Below are positions 1 to 6,543 of a stretch of 14,084 nt of DNA, piece by piece (positions within the stretch are counted from its first letter, which is position 1; each line of letters opens with the position of its first letter). The stretch comes from Bacteroidota bacterium (GTDB taxonomy: Bacteria; Bacteroidota; Bacteroidia; Bacteroidales; Rikenellaceae). Both the position numbers and the translations under genes were made by a program. Location of the stretch: assembly GCA_023413645.1 (NCBI GenBank), contig JAEZPN010000061.1, forward strand, positions 1-14,084, in the 5' to 3' direction. Under the pieces are notes generated by a model, which saw nothing but the letters and a program-made list of their open reading frames with translations, did not search any database and was not told the DNA's origin.

Positions 1-746
1 ACGAGATCGAGGCAGTTCTTCTTACTCTCGACCGCGAGGAGCGCAAGATGTCTTTGGGTATCAAGCAGCTTACTCCCGATCCATGGGCAGAGATCGAGAA
101 CAAGTACCCCGCAGGTACAAAGTGCACAGCACGTGTTCGCAACTTCTCTAACTTCGGCGTATTCGTAGAGATCGAGGATGGTATCGAGGGTCTCGTACAC
201 ATCTCAGACCTCTCTTGGACTAAGAAGGTTAAGCACCCATCAGAGTTCACTCAGGTAGGCGCAGAGCTCGAGGTTGTAGTTCTCGAGATCAACAAGGACA
301 ACCGTCGTCTCTCACTCGGTCACAAGCAGCTCGAGGAGAACCCTTGGAACGGCTTCGAGAGCCAGTATGGCGTTGACAGCGTTCACCAGGGTACTGTAAC
401 TGAGGCTAACGACAAGGGTGTTGTAGTATCACTCGGCGAGAACATCGAGGGCTTCTGCCCCGCACGTCACGCTGTTAAGGAGGATGGTACAACTTTGAAG
501 GCTGGTGAGACTGCTGAGTTCAAGGTACTCGAGTTCTCTAAGGCTACAAAGCGCATCACACTTTCACACAGCCGCATCTTCGAGGAGGCAAAGCGCGCTG
601 CAGACGCAGCTGAGAAGGCTGAGCGTCGCGCTGCTGCAGATGCAACTAAGAACACCGTTAAGAAGATTAACGCACAGGTAGAGAAGACTACTCTTGGTGA
701 CATCGCAGGTTTGGCTGAGTTGAAGGCACAGCTTGAGAACAAGTAA
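1..746 (+). CDS. rpsA: 30S ribosomal protein S1, C-terminal part (5' end outside window)
   Basis: This is the 3' part of the S1 gene. The frame is open from base 3, well before the first ATG at 48, so that ATG is internal and the true start lies upstream of the window. S1 binds mRNA on the 30S subunit and helps initiation, which matters in Bacteroidetes where Shine-Dalgarno sequences are rare. Counting from the ATG at 48, one S1/OB repeat spans about residues 20-93, with the typical FSNFGVFVEI, GLVHISDLSW and RRLSLG stretches. A second, more divergent repeat spans about 108-178 and ends in KRITLSHSRI. The last 50 residues are a charged, Ala/Lys/Glu-rich tail. The extreme 5' codons end another repeat (LTLDREERKMSLG). 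Codon use is strongly biased, as in highly expressed genes. A terminator follows at 787-833. I am sure of the family. Confidence 0.96.
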   Translation, partial: EIEAVLLTLDREERKMSLGIKQLTPDPWAEIENKYPAGTKCTARVRNFSNFGVFVEIEDGIEGLVHISDLSWTKKVKHPSEFTQVGAELEVVVLEINKDNRRLSLGHKQLEENPWNGFESQYGVDSVHQGTVTEANDKGVVVSLGENIEGFCPARHAVKEDGTTLKAGETAEFKVLEFSKATKRITLSHSRIFEEAKRAADAAEKAERRAAADATKNTVKKINAQVEKTTLGDIAGLAELKAQLENK

Positions 747-786
747 TCACACCTTGTGATAGCGGCGCATCTGCGACGCTTCAATC

Positions 787-833
787 AAAACCCCGAATGG
801 GACGTACGCCAAGTACTACCCATCCGGGGTTTT
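787..833 (+). terminator. Rho-independent terminator after rpsA
   Basis: A 15-bp stem with one mismatch pairs 787-801 (AAAACCCCGAATGGG) with 819-833 (CCCATCCGGGGTTTT). It sits 40 bp after the rpsA stop. The 17-nt loop contains GTAC twice, which can form a small inner helix. A-rich and T-rich flanks make it able to act in both directions. A related hairpin with the same loop motif lies at 902-950. Confidence 0.8.
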
Positions 834-901
834 CTCATGTCAGCGCCACATCTACACCACTCTGACAAGGTGTGCGTCCTACCGCTATAGGGGGTATTGT
901 T

Positions 902-950
902 ACTTCACGGGCTGTACGTCAAAGTACTATCCCGTGGGGTTCTTCTTTTG
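902..950 (+). terminator. Second terminator-like hairpin in the rpsA downstream region
   Basis: CACGGG (906-911) pairs with CCCGTG (931-936), and the stem can be extended outward through G-U pairs. An inner GTAC/GTAC helix closes the loop, and a pyrimidine-rich TTCTTCTTTT tail follows. It shares its loop word with the rpsA terminator at 787-833. No gene lies between the two hairpins, so it is either a backup terminator or a duplicated relic. Confidence 0.55.
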
Positions 951-1042
951 CGATATAACACTACCACACCACTCTGACGACAAATTTATTTCGAAAATAC
1001 ACCTTGTGATAGCGGCGCGTTAGCTGCACATCACAGAATGTT

Positions 1043-1073
1043 AACCACCCAGGTTCGCTTGGGTGGTTTTTCT
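1043..1073 (+). terminator. Terminator-like hairpin with TTCG loop and T-tract
   Basis: AACCACCCAGG pairs with CTTGGGTGGTT (11 bp including one G-U) around a TTCG tetraloop, followed by TTTTTCTT. It has the shape of a strong plus-strand intrinsic terminator. It lies about 300 bp beyond the rpsA stop with no gene in between, so it may end read-through or an unannotated small transcript from 830-1040. Confidence 0.65.
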
Positions 1074-1082
1074 TATTTAGAA

Positions 1083-1140
1083 GGTTTAGGGAATTTAAGG
1101 AGTTTAGGGTTTCGCAAGAACCTTATCTCCTAAACTCCCT
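1083..1140. repeat. Imperfect inverted repeat built from TTTAGGG-like units
   Basis: GTTTAGGGAATTTAAGGAG (from 1083) is nearly the reverse complement of CTCCTAAACTCCCTAAAC (ending near 1139). A further GTTTAGGG unit lies between the arms. The RNA would form a stem of about 19 bp with one bulge. It sits just downstream of the minus-strand GLPGLI gene, but no clear U-tract follows in that direction, so a terminator role is uncertain. Confidence 0.6.
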
Positions 1141-1164
1141 AAACTCTTTAATCTCCCTATATAC

Positions 1165-2046
1165 CTACTTATATATAGGATAGTATGGTATGGTCCACTC
1201 ATCCTTCAGCTCTTTCATGCCGTTGGAGTTGAAGAACTTCACCTGGCCGCCTTGGCTAAATTGAGAGTAGGGATTTTGGAGCGCTCCCCTCTCATACTTC
1301 ATCCACTGCTTCTTCGTAATCCGCTTCGTGCTCCACTTATAGAGTCTCATCTCCTCGCTCTCCTTGGCTATGCCCTCCATCTCGAAGCGAAAATCGCCTT
1401 CGCTCTCTTCGGCAAGGAGTATTAGTCCTGGCAGGCCGCGCAGCAGCCATGGTCCCTCCGAGATGGGTATCTCCATCGTAAACCATACATCCCATTTGCG
1501 ACCTTCAAATATGGCGCTCGCCTTGGCGCAGTTGTAGCCATGTATCTCGCAGGTCTCATCCGTAAGTTGCCACTTTATATCGGCGGTGGGAAGGGTGTAT
1601 TCGTAGATGATATCATCGGCAAAGGGTATGTTGTGGCGTATGCGCATCTCCTCCTTTGTAGTATATATCTCGGTGGGTATGACGATGGTACAATCGCCAG
1701 CAGCGTAAAACTCCTCGAGTTCCTCTTCGCTCCAACCGTTTTTGTAGCGTGCCATATTTGTGTAGTGTTGTGCTACGCTATAAAAGAGCGAGGTAGCTTC
1801 GCCACACAGCAGCTTGTATCTTACTTCAAGATGCGAATTGGGCGAGTTGCGATAGATAGCCTTGTAGCCTACTGCAATCCTCGATGTGTCCACTACATCG
1901 TAGTCGGCGTGGATGTCGCACGAGCCTATAATCAATCTATCTGTTCTACTATAGGCAAAGAGTCGCGCCTCCTGTAACGAGTGGCGCTGTGCTGTTGTTG
2001 TAAATATCGCGGTTATGGCGATCATGGTTGTAAGTAGTCTTCTCAT
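1165..2046 (-). CDS. GLPGLI family protein
   Basis: This is a 293-aa exported protein of the Bacteroidetes-specific GLPGLI family (TIGR01200), named for the motif seen here intact at residues 204-209. The preceding conserved block, WFTMEIPISEGPW at about 188-200, and the CEIHGYNCAKA stretch at about 166-176 also fit the family. I chose the ATG at 2046 because it gives a clean signal peptide (MRRLLTTMIAITAIF, cleavage near TTAQ at residue 20); a longer reading from 2133 would overlap the upstream gene and bury that signal. The biochemical function of the family is unknown. It is the last gene of a minus-strand operon: its start is 2 nt after the stop of the 242-aa gene, and the outer-membrane receptor lies further upstream. 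GLPGLI genes commonly neighbour such receptors, which suggests an envelope role in uptake or metal/peptide handling; that role is inference. Confidence 0.9.
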   Translation of the reverse strand: MRRLLTTMIAITAIFTTTAQRHSLQEARLFAYSRTDRLIIGSCDIHADYDVVDTSRIAVGYKAIYRNSPNSHLEVRYKLLCGEATSLFYSVAQHYTNMARYKNGWSEEELEEFYAAGDCTIVIPTEIYTTKEEMRIRHNIPFADDIIYEYTLPTADIKWQLTDETCEIHGYNCAKASAIFEGRKWDVWFTMEIPISEGPWLLRGLPGLILLAEESEGDFRFEMEGIAKESEEMRLYKWSTKRITKKQWMKYERGALQNPYSQFSQGGQVKFFNSNGMKELKDEWTIPYYPIYK

Positions 2047-2048
2047 AG

Positions 2049-2777
2049 CTATTTTGTGTTTAGTAACTGATGAAATCTCTTTGAGTCTCTCTCCGAGCGC
2101 TCGGTAATCTTGTCGCCCACCGCAGTCAGACACTTGGCGTGCGGAAGTCTCTGGGCATATGTCGTGCGTAGCGAGTCGAGCTCTCGGGGTGTGGCGCGTG
2201 CCAGCGACCTGATGGCAATAGCGCTGTGAACTATATATGTGCTTTGTGTCAACTCCGAGTCGGCAAAGATGGTGTAGGGAAACTCATTGTAGTAGAAGCT
2301 CTCCAATATCGCTATGCTATCTTTAAGTTGCTTGTATCTTTTGCTCCCCACTCGCTCGCTGCATAGCCTATTGTCGAGGGCGTTGTAGCGACGCTTTATA
2401 CTATCCTTCATTCTGTCGAACTTCGCATACTGCTCTCTGAATCTTCTTCTATCCTCTCTAATCTCTATCTTCTCGCCGAGGTGCAGTTCAATGGTGTCGT
2501 CAGGGCCCATCACGACCTGCTGAAGATATCGCCTCGTATCTGTGATGATAAGGAGGTTTACAAAGGTATCTTCATCCATGTCGAAGTACAATTCGCCACG
2601 ACCATGCTCCAGGCTGCAACTATCCTTGAATACAAACTCGCACATCTTGTCTGACTCGTAGCCCTGGACATACGCCATGCCCGAGACATCATCGCCCTTG
2701 AGTGTGATGTGTGCCCTCTGTGCAAATGTCGGGATGATGAGTGCGAATGACAGAACTAAAAGGGTTACTCTCTTCAT
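2049..2777 (-). CDS. Exported 242-aa protein, possibly DUF4369-like, in the receptor/GLPGLI operon
   Basis: The N-terminus (KRVTLLVLSFALIIPTFAQ) is a clear signal peptide with probable cleavage after AQ at about residue 20, so the product should be periplasmic or attached to the envelope. Residues 25-105 look beta-rich and end in GPDDTIELHL. That resembles the 'PGDxIxI' end of DUF4369-type domains, which often precede thioredoxin folds in Bacteroidetes. Residues 108-165 are highly charged and helical. The C-terminal third resembles the helical linker of such proteins, but no thioredoxin domain or CxxC follows. The DUF4369 match is weak and made by eye. The gene starts 6 nt after the receptor's 3' part ends and stops 2 nt before the GLPGLI start, so the three are almost certainly co-transcribed. 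No function can be assigned. Confidence 0.75.
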   Translation of the reverse strand: MKRVTLLVLSFALIIPTFAQRAHITLKGDDVSGMAYVQGYESDKMCEFVFKDSCSLEHGRGELYFDMDEDTFVNLLIITDTRRYLQQVVMGPDDTIELHLGEKIEIREDRRRFREQYAKFDRMKDSIKRRYNALDNRLCSERVGSKRYKQLKDSIAILESFYYNEFPYTIFADSELTQSTYIVHSAIAIRSLARATPRELDSLRTTYAQRLPHAKCLTAVGDKITERSERDSKRFHQLLNTK

Positions 2778-2783
2778 AATGGT

Positions 2784-3548
2784 CTACTTTAGGCTGAATT
2801 TAACTCTGAAAACTATGGATGCGGGGCGCAATGTGTAGGTATATGCGTAGCTCATGCTATTGCTGTTTGTAGCATTTGCAAAGGCGATGTTGTTTAGCAG
2901 GTTATCTGCCTCGATGGCATACTCCATGCGCTTGTGTTTCACTCTCACGCTTGCATCAATAAATACCGTATTGCGGTTCTTGCCCTCAATGGCGCTATTA
3001 AGGAAGTGTTCTGCACCCACGCGGCATATAACCCTCTCGGCGATGATGAAGTCTACGCTTGCCCTCTGTCTCAAGAGGTCGATGGCGGATTGTGTGCCGT
3101 TGCCTATTGTCGAGAGACTACGGTTGTATAGGGCGTTATAGTTGACCCTCACAGTCTTTGTGATGCGGGTGTTGAGGCTCAACTCGGATGTGATGAGTCC
3201 ATACTCCGAGGGTATAAGGCATCCCTCTCGCAATATCTCCGACCATAATTGCATATAGCCTCCTGATAGGGTCGCGGTGGTCGCGATGGCATCAAAGCGC
3301 TTGCTTATGTTGGCTTTGATGTTGTATGAGTCGCTGCGATTGGGCATTTCGGCAGCCTCTATCTCGCTGAGCGAACCTGTGTAGCGGGTGTTGTACATCA
3401 GGTTGGCGTGGTTGATGGAGTAGTTGGCTTCGACGCCTGCAAATATGGCATCTATGGCGTTGCCGTATGATAGTTGTATGCCATACATCTGGCTGCGAAT
3501 GTTGTTCATATCGCCCGCCTTGCGCTGTATGATGCGGTAGTCGGTCAT
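2784..3548 (-). CDS. C-terminal barrel fragment of frameshifted TonB-receptor-like outer-membrane protein
   Basis: This 254-aa frame continues the beta-barrel of the upstream receptor. It has alternating beta-strand patterns throughout, no signal peptide, and ends in FRVKFSLK, the aromatic/hydrophobic last strand typical of BAM-assembled outer-membrane proteins. The upstream frame ends ...FYDSYEGIS-stop and this one opens MTDYRIIQRKAG. Their ATG and TGA overlap as ATGA at 3545-3548. Joining them with one extra base would give one continuous protein of about 878 aa, a normal length for this receptor class. Alone the piece could not reach the outer membrane, since it lacks both signal and plug. 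It is therefore best read as the broken 3' part of one gene. Alternatives are a sequencing or assembly error, or coupled reinitiation at ATGA. Confidence 0.85.
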   Translation of the reverse strand: MTDYRIIQRKAGDMNNIRSQMYGIQLSYGNAIDAIFAGVEANYSINHANLMYNTRYTGSLSEIEAAEMPNRSDSYNIKANISKRFDAIATTATLSGGYMQLWSEILREGCLIPSEYGLITSELSLNTRITKTVRVNYNALYNRSLSTIGNGTQSAIDLLRQRASVDFIIAERVICRVGAEHFLNSAIEGKNRNTVFIDASVRVKHKRMEYAIEADNLLNNIAFANATNSNSMSYAYTYTLRPASIVFRVKFSLK

Positions 3549-5419
3549 GATATACCCTCATAGGAGTCGTAGAAATCGCCATAATACTCGTTATACGATG
3601 CCTTCGCTGTGAGCTTGAGGTTGGGCGTGAGAGCGCTGCTGATGTTTATGGCGGGCTGACATAGCACTTTTAGTTTGTTGGCTGTGGTGCTATACCTTAC
3701 CCTATCCTCGATATATAGCCACATCAAGTCGATGGGAAGGTCTGCCTGCATCACGAACTTGCTGCCTATTGCGTATTGCACCGATGGGGTAACCACAAAG
3801 TCGAGGCGCGAGTAGAGTATGTCGTTTTGAAACTCGGTAGTTGTAGCCACGATATTCCCATCCTTGCCAATAGCGTTAAGCGAAGACTCCATACTCTCCA
3901 CATCGGCATTGAGTTGTGCCGAGAGCATCACATGCCAGCGCTTAAGTTTGTAACCTGTTTTTAGATGGTTGTAGGTTCTGAATCGCTTGCCATAGAGTGT
4001 CTGGATGGCATTGGGGTGGTTGTCATCGTTGCCTAACACGGTGTTGTAGAGCATCGGGCGTATCTCGAGTTGTGCTGGTTGGGTGTCAAAGTTTATGTCC
4101 GACCCGAAGTCAAGTACCCACTTATCCCATCTGCGGACATTGTATAAGTTGTTGTTCAGCGAGATATTGGGTAACTTGAAGTATTGTGATACCAACTCTC
4201 CGTCGCTATTCACGATGCCGCTATCCCTGTTCCATGCGCCGCCAAGTGACAACTTCTCCTCGATATAGTGGCTCTGGGTGTTGGAGTGCAGGTTAAGCAT
4301 AAGGTCGCACTTGTCGACGAGGTGGCTTGCAGATGTCGTCTCGGTGATGGTAAGCGGTGCACCATTGGGTATATAGTATGTCGTTACTGCTGCTCCATCT
4401 GCCTGCCGCATATCGTGGACATAATTGGCGTTGAGGCTTAACTCCATATCTTCGTTCAGTTTGGTAATCGCATTTACCGAAACAGCGTGTATGTTGTTGT
4501 CGAGATAGCGGTTTTGTGTTATGTTGGGTGTTGTGGGATGGTGGATGCCCAACATTGATGACACGCCTCCATGACCTCCATAGTGTGATGTGAACTCACG
4601 CGACACATCGTTACCCATATTGTTTGTCTTATACATGCTTATGGTTTGAAACCTCTTGGAGAAGTACATGGCGCTAAACTCACCACTCCACATCCAGGGC
4701 TTGTAACCGCCACCCAGCTCTGCACTACCATTCCATGTCCCCTTGGCGCTCTCCTTGAGACGTAGGTTTAATGCCGCTTGATCGGGTATGGTTAGGCCTT
4801 TTAACGCCTTTATAGGTTCGTGGTTTTCGAGTACTTCCACGCGCGCAATATCCCGAGCTTGAATGTTGTTTGTAGCTATGCCATATCTGCCATTGAGCAT
4901 ATCCATGCCCTCGATGTAGAGCTTGCTGATAGCCCTACCATTATATTTAATGTCTCCCGCTTCGCCAACGGTGAGTCCTGGCATTTTACGCAGCACGTCG
5001 CCAATGCTGTGGTCTGTAGCATTGATGAATGTCGCAACATTGTAGGTAATGGTGTCGGAGTGGCGCTCAACGGATGACGCACGCACCACTACCTCCCTAA
5101 TCTCAAGGTCAGAGTACTCTACATCAAAGTTGATACGCTGTGCGCGTGCCTCAATCTCCCTCGACTGCGGTTTTATGTTGAATCCTGTTACTACAACTCT
5201 GATTTTCTCTCTGTCGCCGCTATACTCCAACGAGTAGTTACCCTTGCTGTCGCTTATGCAGTAGTCGTAGAGCACTCTGCCTTGCTCGTCCTGCAACATG
5301 ATGTTGGCATCTGCCACACTCTCCTTTGTGCTTGCAGCACGCACATGACCATATATAACGACCTGAGCTGAGGCACAAACGGTTGCAAACAATGCAACGA
5401 TTATTAGTAGCGGTTTCAT
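3545..5419 (-). CDS. TonB-receptor-like outer-membrane protein with carboxypeptidase-regulatory domain, N-terminal part (frameshifted)
   Basis: The 624-aa frame starts with a signal peptide (KPLLIIVALFATVCASAQ). Next comes a carboxypeptidase-regulatory-like domain at about residues 20-95 (YGHVRAASTKESVADANIML ... DSKGNYSLEYSG). A plug-like domain follows at about 105-225, with VLRKMPGLTVGEAGDIKYNG, LYIEGMDML and ARVEVLENHEPIKAL, and then barrel strands to the end. This is the 'outer membrane beta-barrel / CarboxypepD_reg-like' class that usually accompanies GLPGLI genes. No TonB box is obvious, so TonB dependence and substrate are unknown. The frame stops at 3545 in mid-barrel, and the remaining strands continue in another frame from 3548. 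A single missing base within 3545-3556 explains this. It is the first gene of the operon, with a Bacteroidetes-type promoter at 5441-5471. If the frameshift is real, the receptor is probably inactive and the two downstream genes lose their partner. Confidence 0.88.
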   Translation of the reverse strand: MKPLLIIVALFATVCASAQVVIYGHVRAASTKESVADANIMLQDEQGRVLYDYCISDSKGNYSLEYSGDREKIRVVVTGFNIKPQSREIEARAQRINFDVEYSDLEIREVVVRASSVERHSDTITYNVATFINATDHSIGDVLRKMPGLTVGEAGDIKYNGRAISKLYIEGMDMLNGRYGIATNNIQARDIARVEVLENHEPIKALKGLTIPDQAALNLRLKESAKGTWNGSAELGGGYKPWMWSGEFSAMYFSKRFQTISMYKTNNMGNDVSREFTSHYGGHGGVSSMLGIHHPTTPNITQNRYLDNNIHAVSVNAITKLNEDMELSLNANYVHDMRQADGAAVTTYYIPNGAPLTITETTSASHLVDKCDLMLNLHSNTQSHYIEEKLSLGGAWNRDSGIVNSDGELVSQYFKLPNISLNNNLYNVRRWDKWVLDFGSDINFDTQPAQLEIRPMLYNTVLGNDDNHPNAIQTLYGKRFRTYNHLKTGYKLKRWHVMLSAQLNADVESMESSLNAIGKDGNIVATTTEFQNDILYSRLDFVVTPSVQYAIGSKFVMQADLPIDLMWLYIEDRVRYSTTANKLKVLCQPAINISSALTPNLKLTAKASYNEYYGDFYDSYEGIS

Positions 5420-5440
5420 AGACTATCTTTTTTCTCACTA

Positions 5441-5471
5441 CAAAGTTCCTGCACCATGTGCTTATTTCAAA
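5441..5471 (-). promoter_or_regulatory. Putative Bacteroidetes promoter of the receptor/GLPGLI operon
   Basis: Read on the minus strand, TTTG (5468-5471) is followed after 19 nt by GAACTTTG (5441-5448). That fits the TTTG / TAnnTTTG consensus except for one base in the -7 box. The start codon is 21 nt downstream at 5419. Spacing and position support it; the imperfect -7 box keeps the confidence moderate. Confidence 0.55.
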
Positions 5472-5479
5472 ATTTTTTA

Positions 5480-5517
5480 GGTTAAACAATGTTAAGGGCT
5501 CTGTTAAGAATTGTTAA
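5480..5517. promoter_or_regulatory. Four phased (G/T)GTTAA direct repeats, candidate operator
   Basis: GGTTAA at 5480 and TGTTAA at 5490, 5502 and 5512 form two pairs. Each pair has 4 nt between its hexamers, and the pairs are 6 nt apart. Start-to-start spacing of 10, 12 and 10 bp puts all copies near one face of the helix. The block lies just upstream of the -33 box of the receptor operon and between the divergent genes. OmpR/PhoB-class response regulators bind tandem direct repeats of this geometry; that assignment is inference. Confidence 0.45.
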
Positions 5518-5614
5518 TGCTGATTGTCGTAGCGTAGCAAAAAAAGTCCATTACGAATACAATATGTGATTATTATTCTCGTTAAATATGCGAATAAAAT
5601 GGTTAAATTGAAGA

Positions 5615-6172
5615 ATGAAGCAGATTGAGATTTCAGAGAGAGTTGAGGCATTGATTACGCGCACGGCGGCAATGCTCCAGGGTGAGGCGATAACTACATC
5701 TTTTAGCGATAGACTCGCAATAGAGCTACTTGCCGACGAGACAACGCATGCCTGCCGCATAGTGCAACAGCTTGCGGGTGAAAGTGGTACGTGCGCGCTA
5801 ATGCGCCGTATAGTAGGTGGCATTATTGAGGATGCACGCGGTGAGGGTCTTGCGCCTGAGCGTCACTATGGTGATATGTGTGCCTCGCTAATGGCGATGT
5901 TCGACCCTGCAGAGGTGACAACGGCGCACTTGCTATACGCTGTGGCTATGGACGAGACAACGCTTACGTCGCAGGCGCTATTTGGCTACGGCATTACGGC
6001 AGAGGATATACGTCGCGCGATTGAGTGTGACGAGGAGCGTACCCTGCAAATAGTTGAAGAACCCCACATCGACAGGGGTGCCGATGTAGAGCAACATCTG
6101 CGCACCCTGCTCGATGCGCTCGGACACAAGCGCTGCGTGCTGATTGTCGTAGATGACAAGGTAGCAAGTTGA
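5615..6172 (+). CDS. Stand-alone Clp N-domain-like protein (185 aa)
   Basis: This is a small cytosolic protein with no signal peptide or membrane segment. The best match by eye is to the ClpA/ClpC N-terminal repeat domain. Residues about 85-140 contain EVTTAHLLYAVAMDETTLTSQALFGYGITAEDIRRAIE, split here as TTAHLLYAVAMDE, then SQALFGYGITAEDI, then RRAIE; this follows the helical pattern in which 'T.HLL.al' precedes 'vl...Gi....i...i'. Residues 5-70 could be the first, weaker repeat. The AAA+ modules of ClpC/ClpB (Walker A GxxGxGKT) are absent, and the gene ends normally before a terminator, so this is not simply a truncated ClpC. Such solo domains may bind substrates or adaptors for a Clp unfoldase encoded elsewhere, but that is inference. 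It is monocistronic, divergent from the receptor operon. I see no convincing consensus promoter for it in 5520-5614. Confidence 0.6.
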   Translation: MKQIEISERVEALITRTAAMLQGEAITTSFSDRLAIELLADETTHACRIVQQLAGESGTCALMRRIVGGIIEDARGEGLAPERHYGDMCASLMAMFDPAEVTTAHLLYAVAMDETTLTSQALFGYGITAEDIRRAIECDEERTLQIVEEPHIDRGADVEQHLRTLLDALGHKRCVLIVVDDKVAS

Positions 6173-6175
6173 AAC

Positions 6176-6206
6176 AAAAAAAGACCGAGCAAAACTCGGT
6201 CTTTTG
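6176..6206. terminator. Bidirectional terminator between the Clp-N gene and tRNA-Ser
   Basis: AAGACCGAG (6181-6189) and CTCGGTCTT (6195-6203) form a perfect 9-bp stem with a 5-nt loop. A seven-A run precedes the stem and TTTT covers its 3' edge. Read in the minus direction the stem is followed by TTTTTTT, so it ends the tRNA transcript strongly, and it also ends the plus-strand gene that stops at 6172. Confidence 0.85.
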
Positions 6207-6220
6207 TCAATGTTCTATTG

Positions 6221-6307
6221 CGGAGGGCACTGGATTCGAACCAGCGGATACCTTACGATATCGGCAGTTTAGCAAACTGCTGGTTTAAGCCACTCACCCA
6301 ACCCTCC
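6221..6307 (-). tRNA. tRNA-Ser (anticodon GCU)
   Basis: On the minus strand the 87-nt gene begins GGAGGGT and ends GCCCTCC plus discriminator G, giving a 7-bp acceptor stem with one terminal U-G. The D-arm carries GAGTGGCTTAAA. The anticodon arm GCAGT-TTGCTAA-ACTGC shows anticodon GCT, which reads the serine codons AGC and AGU. A long class-II variable arm follows (CGATATCGTAAGGTATCG region), then TGGTTCGAATCCA as the T-arm. CCA is not encoded (the next bases read CAA), so it must be added by the CCA-adding enzyme, as is usual in Bacteroidetes. The G discriminator also fits serine. A promoter at 6338-6368 and the terminator at 6176-6206 bracket it as a single-gene transcript. Confidence 0.97.
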
Positions 6308-6337
6308 TTAAACCACCTTTTTTGTAAAAGAGCGGTG

Positions 6338-6368
6338 CAAATATACTACTTATTTTGGTATATGCAAA
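6338..6368 (-). promoter_or_regulatory. Consensus Bacteroidetes promoter of tRNA-Ser
   Basis: On the minus strand TTTG (6365-6368), a 19-nt spacer and TATATTTG (6338-6345) match TTTG / TAnnTTTG exactly. Transcription should start near 6330, about 20 nt before the mature tRNA 5' end at 6307. This and the next promoter share the 236-bp gap 6308-6543, in which I see no gene. Confidence 0.8.
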
Positions 6369-6491
6369 ATTTTACCCAACAAAATAGTTTAAATTTACAA
6401 TATTGACTCTCTTGCAAGGGAATTAGCTGGTAATAATAACGCTGTGTGTGTGGGTAAGTCTCACATATGATATTTATTCCTATTTGTTTTT

Positions 6492-6522
6492 TTTGATGTT
6501 TAGGAAATTTTATCTATTTTTG
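6492..6522 (+). promoter_or_regulatory. Consensus Bacteroidetes promoter of the first C11 peptidase gene
   Basis: TTTG (6492-6495), a 19-nt spacer and TATTTTTG (6515-6522) match the consensus exactly. The predicted start near 6529 leaves a leader of about 15 nt before the ATG at 6544, with no Shine-Dalgarno sequence. Confidence 0.8.
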
Positions 6523-6543
6523 TGAGGACTAATTTTTTACATC

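Larger units (their letters stand above)
747..1020. repeat. Decayed intergenic duplication (20-mer direct repeat, shared hairpin loop, 13-mer)
   Basis: The gene-free stretch after rpsA contains three kinds of repeated words. ACACCTTGTGATAGCGGCGC occurs identically at 749-768 and 999-1018, exactly 250 bp apart. The hairpin-loop word GTACG(C/T)CAA(A)GTACTA occurs at 804 and again at 914. ACACCACTCTGAC occurs at 854-866 and 966-978. In addition, ACAAGGTGT at 865-873 is the reverse complement of the first nine bases of both 20-mers, so it could pair with either. The pattern suggests an old tandem duplication of a unit of roughly 110 bp carrying a terminator-like hairpin, or two copies of a small interspersed element. 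I see no coding potential here. Confidence 0.7.

Noticed and set aside
467..784. Minus-strand 105-aa open frame opposite rpsA
   Set aside because: It is antisense to the Ala/Lys/Glu-rich S1 tail, giving a low-complexity Ser/Ala/Phe frame; not a gene.
747..1040. CRISPR array
   Set aside because: Only two identical 20-mers 250 bp apart, with no regular spacers and no cas genes nearby.
1083..1140. Telomere-like TTTAGGG tract
   Set aside because: The units are few, imperfect and partly inverted; the setting is an ordinary bacterial intergenic region.
3545..3548. ATGA overlap as a normal translationally coupled gene pair
   Set aside because: The downstream product lacks a signal peptide and is plainly the last part of the same barrel, so a broken single gene is simpler.
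6218..6406. Plus-strand 62-aa open frame
   Set aside because: It runs through the tRNA-Ser gene (translation ALDSNQRIPYDIG is the familiar artefact of a reverse-strand tRNA).
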